42,637 bases of DNA from Rhodospirillaceae bacterium (GTDB lineage: Bacteria; Pseudomonadota; Alphaproteobacteria; Reyranellales; Reyranellaceae), in NCBI GenBank assembly GCA_009772935.1, contig WOUR01000043.1, positions 1 to 42,637 of the forward strand, in the 5' to 3' direction. Position numbers and translations under genes: made by a program. Position 1 is the stretch's first letter. Each line of letters starts with the position of its first letter. The notes beneath the pieces are model-generated. The model had not been told where the DNA came from. It was given only the letters and a program-made list of their open reading frames with translations, and did no database searches. Positions 42,536 to 42,637 of the stretch are shown one piece after another.

Positions 42536-42637
42536 TTTTGCCTCTTTTGAAGAACGAGTGGGTTGGGTAAGTCAACACACGCGCGGCGTGTTGGTTCGAG
42601 ATGGGTAGAAGGACGGGGCATTGACATTCCTTGGTGG
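42536..42637. other. Right-end non-coding stretch
   Basis: No supported gene is seen. CAACACACGC and GCGTGTTG (about 42573-42597) form an imperfect stem around GCG. The window ends 40 bases later. Confidence 0.3.

Overview
The window is about 42.6 kb of high-GC DNA and looks like chromosome from an aerobic alphaproteobacterium. The evidence is the polyhydroxyalkanoate genes, an HWE-type histidine kinase, a YceI / PhnB-like / SRPBCC gene group, an enolase-superfamily plus NIPSNAP pair, and short palindromic repeats of the GTCATCCTGAG type. A Reyranella- or Rhodospirillales-like host is my guess from gene content only. No rRNA, tRNA, CRISPR array or phage was found.

Layout. 1-618: the edge of an IS5-type insertion sequence that cuts off the C-terminus of an OmpR-type response regulator. 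909-3295: PHA synthase phaC, a 25-residue membrane peptide and a stand-alone receiver-domain protein. 3292-9716: the most coherent system in the window. It is a leftward set of four genes (small PepSY protein, DUF2271 protein, PepSY-membrane/flavodoxin/reductase fusion, ApbE flavin transferase), divergent from an OmpR-type regulator and its sensor kinase. Three copies of an 11-bp-spaced direct repeat lie upstream of the small PepSY, regulator and DUF2271 genes. I read it as a regulated flavin-based electron pathway from cytosolic NAD(P)H to the periplasm, with the DUF2271 protein as the probable flavinylated carrier.

9794-19473: a stress-type flavin-fold protein, a DUF2892 membrane protein, then a leftward run of an RND efflux pump (two genes), a DUF938 methyltransferase, an orphan molybdopterin hydroxylase large subunit and a DAO-type FAD oxidase. 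The last three overlap by 4 nt at each junction. 19587-22920: a Baeyer-Villiger-type monooxygenase, then an SRPBCC / YceI / VOC set behind a perfect inverted repeat. 23002-29312, leftward: an aminotransferase, a membrane-anchored glutamate-synthase-like protein, modC, modB, an MsrQ-like heme membrane protein and a DUF4286 protein. Molybdenum recurs here (hydroxylase subunit, ModBC, MsrQ-like), although modA and msrP are not in the window.

29522-36690: a small membrane peptide, an acyl carrier protein, a ribbon-helix-helix protein whose start lies in or next to a palindrome, a PHB-depolymerase-family esterase, a tail-anchored protein, a groEL without groES, some small uncertain genes, and an HWE kinase followed by a transglutaminase-like protein. 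36715-39452, leftward: a coiled-coil membrane protein, a small hypothetical, a BamE-like lipoprotein and a divergent SRAP-family protein. 39583-42472: an enolase-superfamily enzyme and a NIPSNAP protein, separated by a more AT-rich lipoprotein gene. That gene is flanked by 166-bp direct copies of the enolase gene's 3' end, the footprint of an insertion that kept the enzyme intact.
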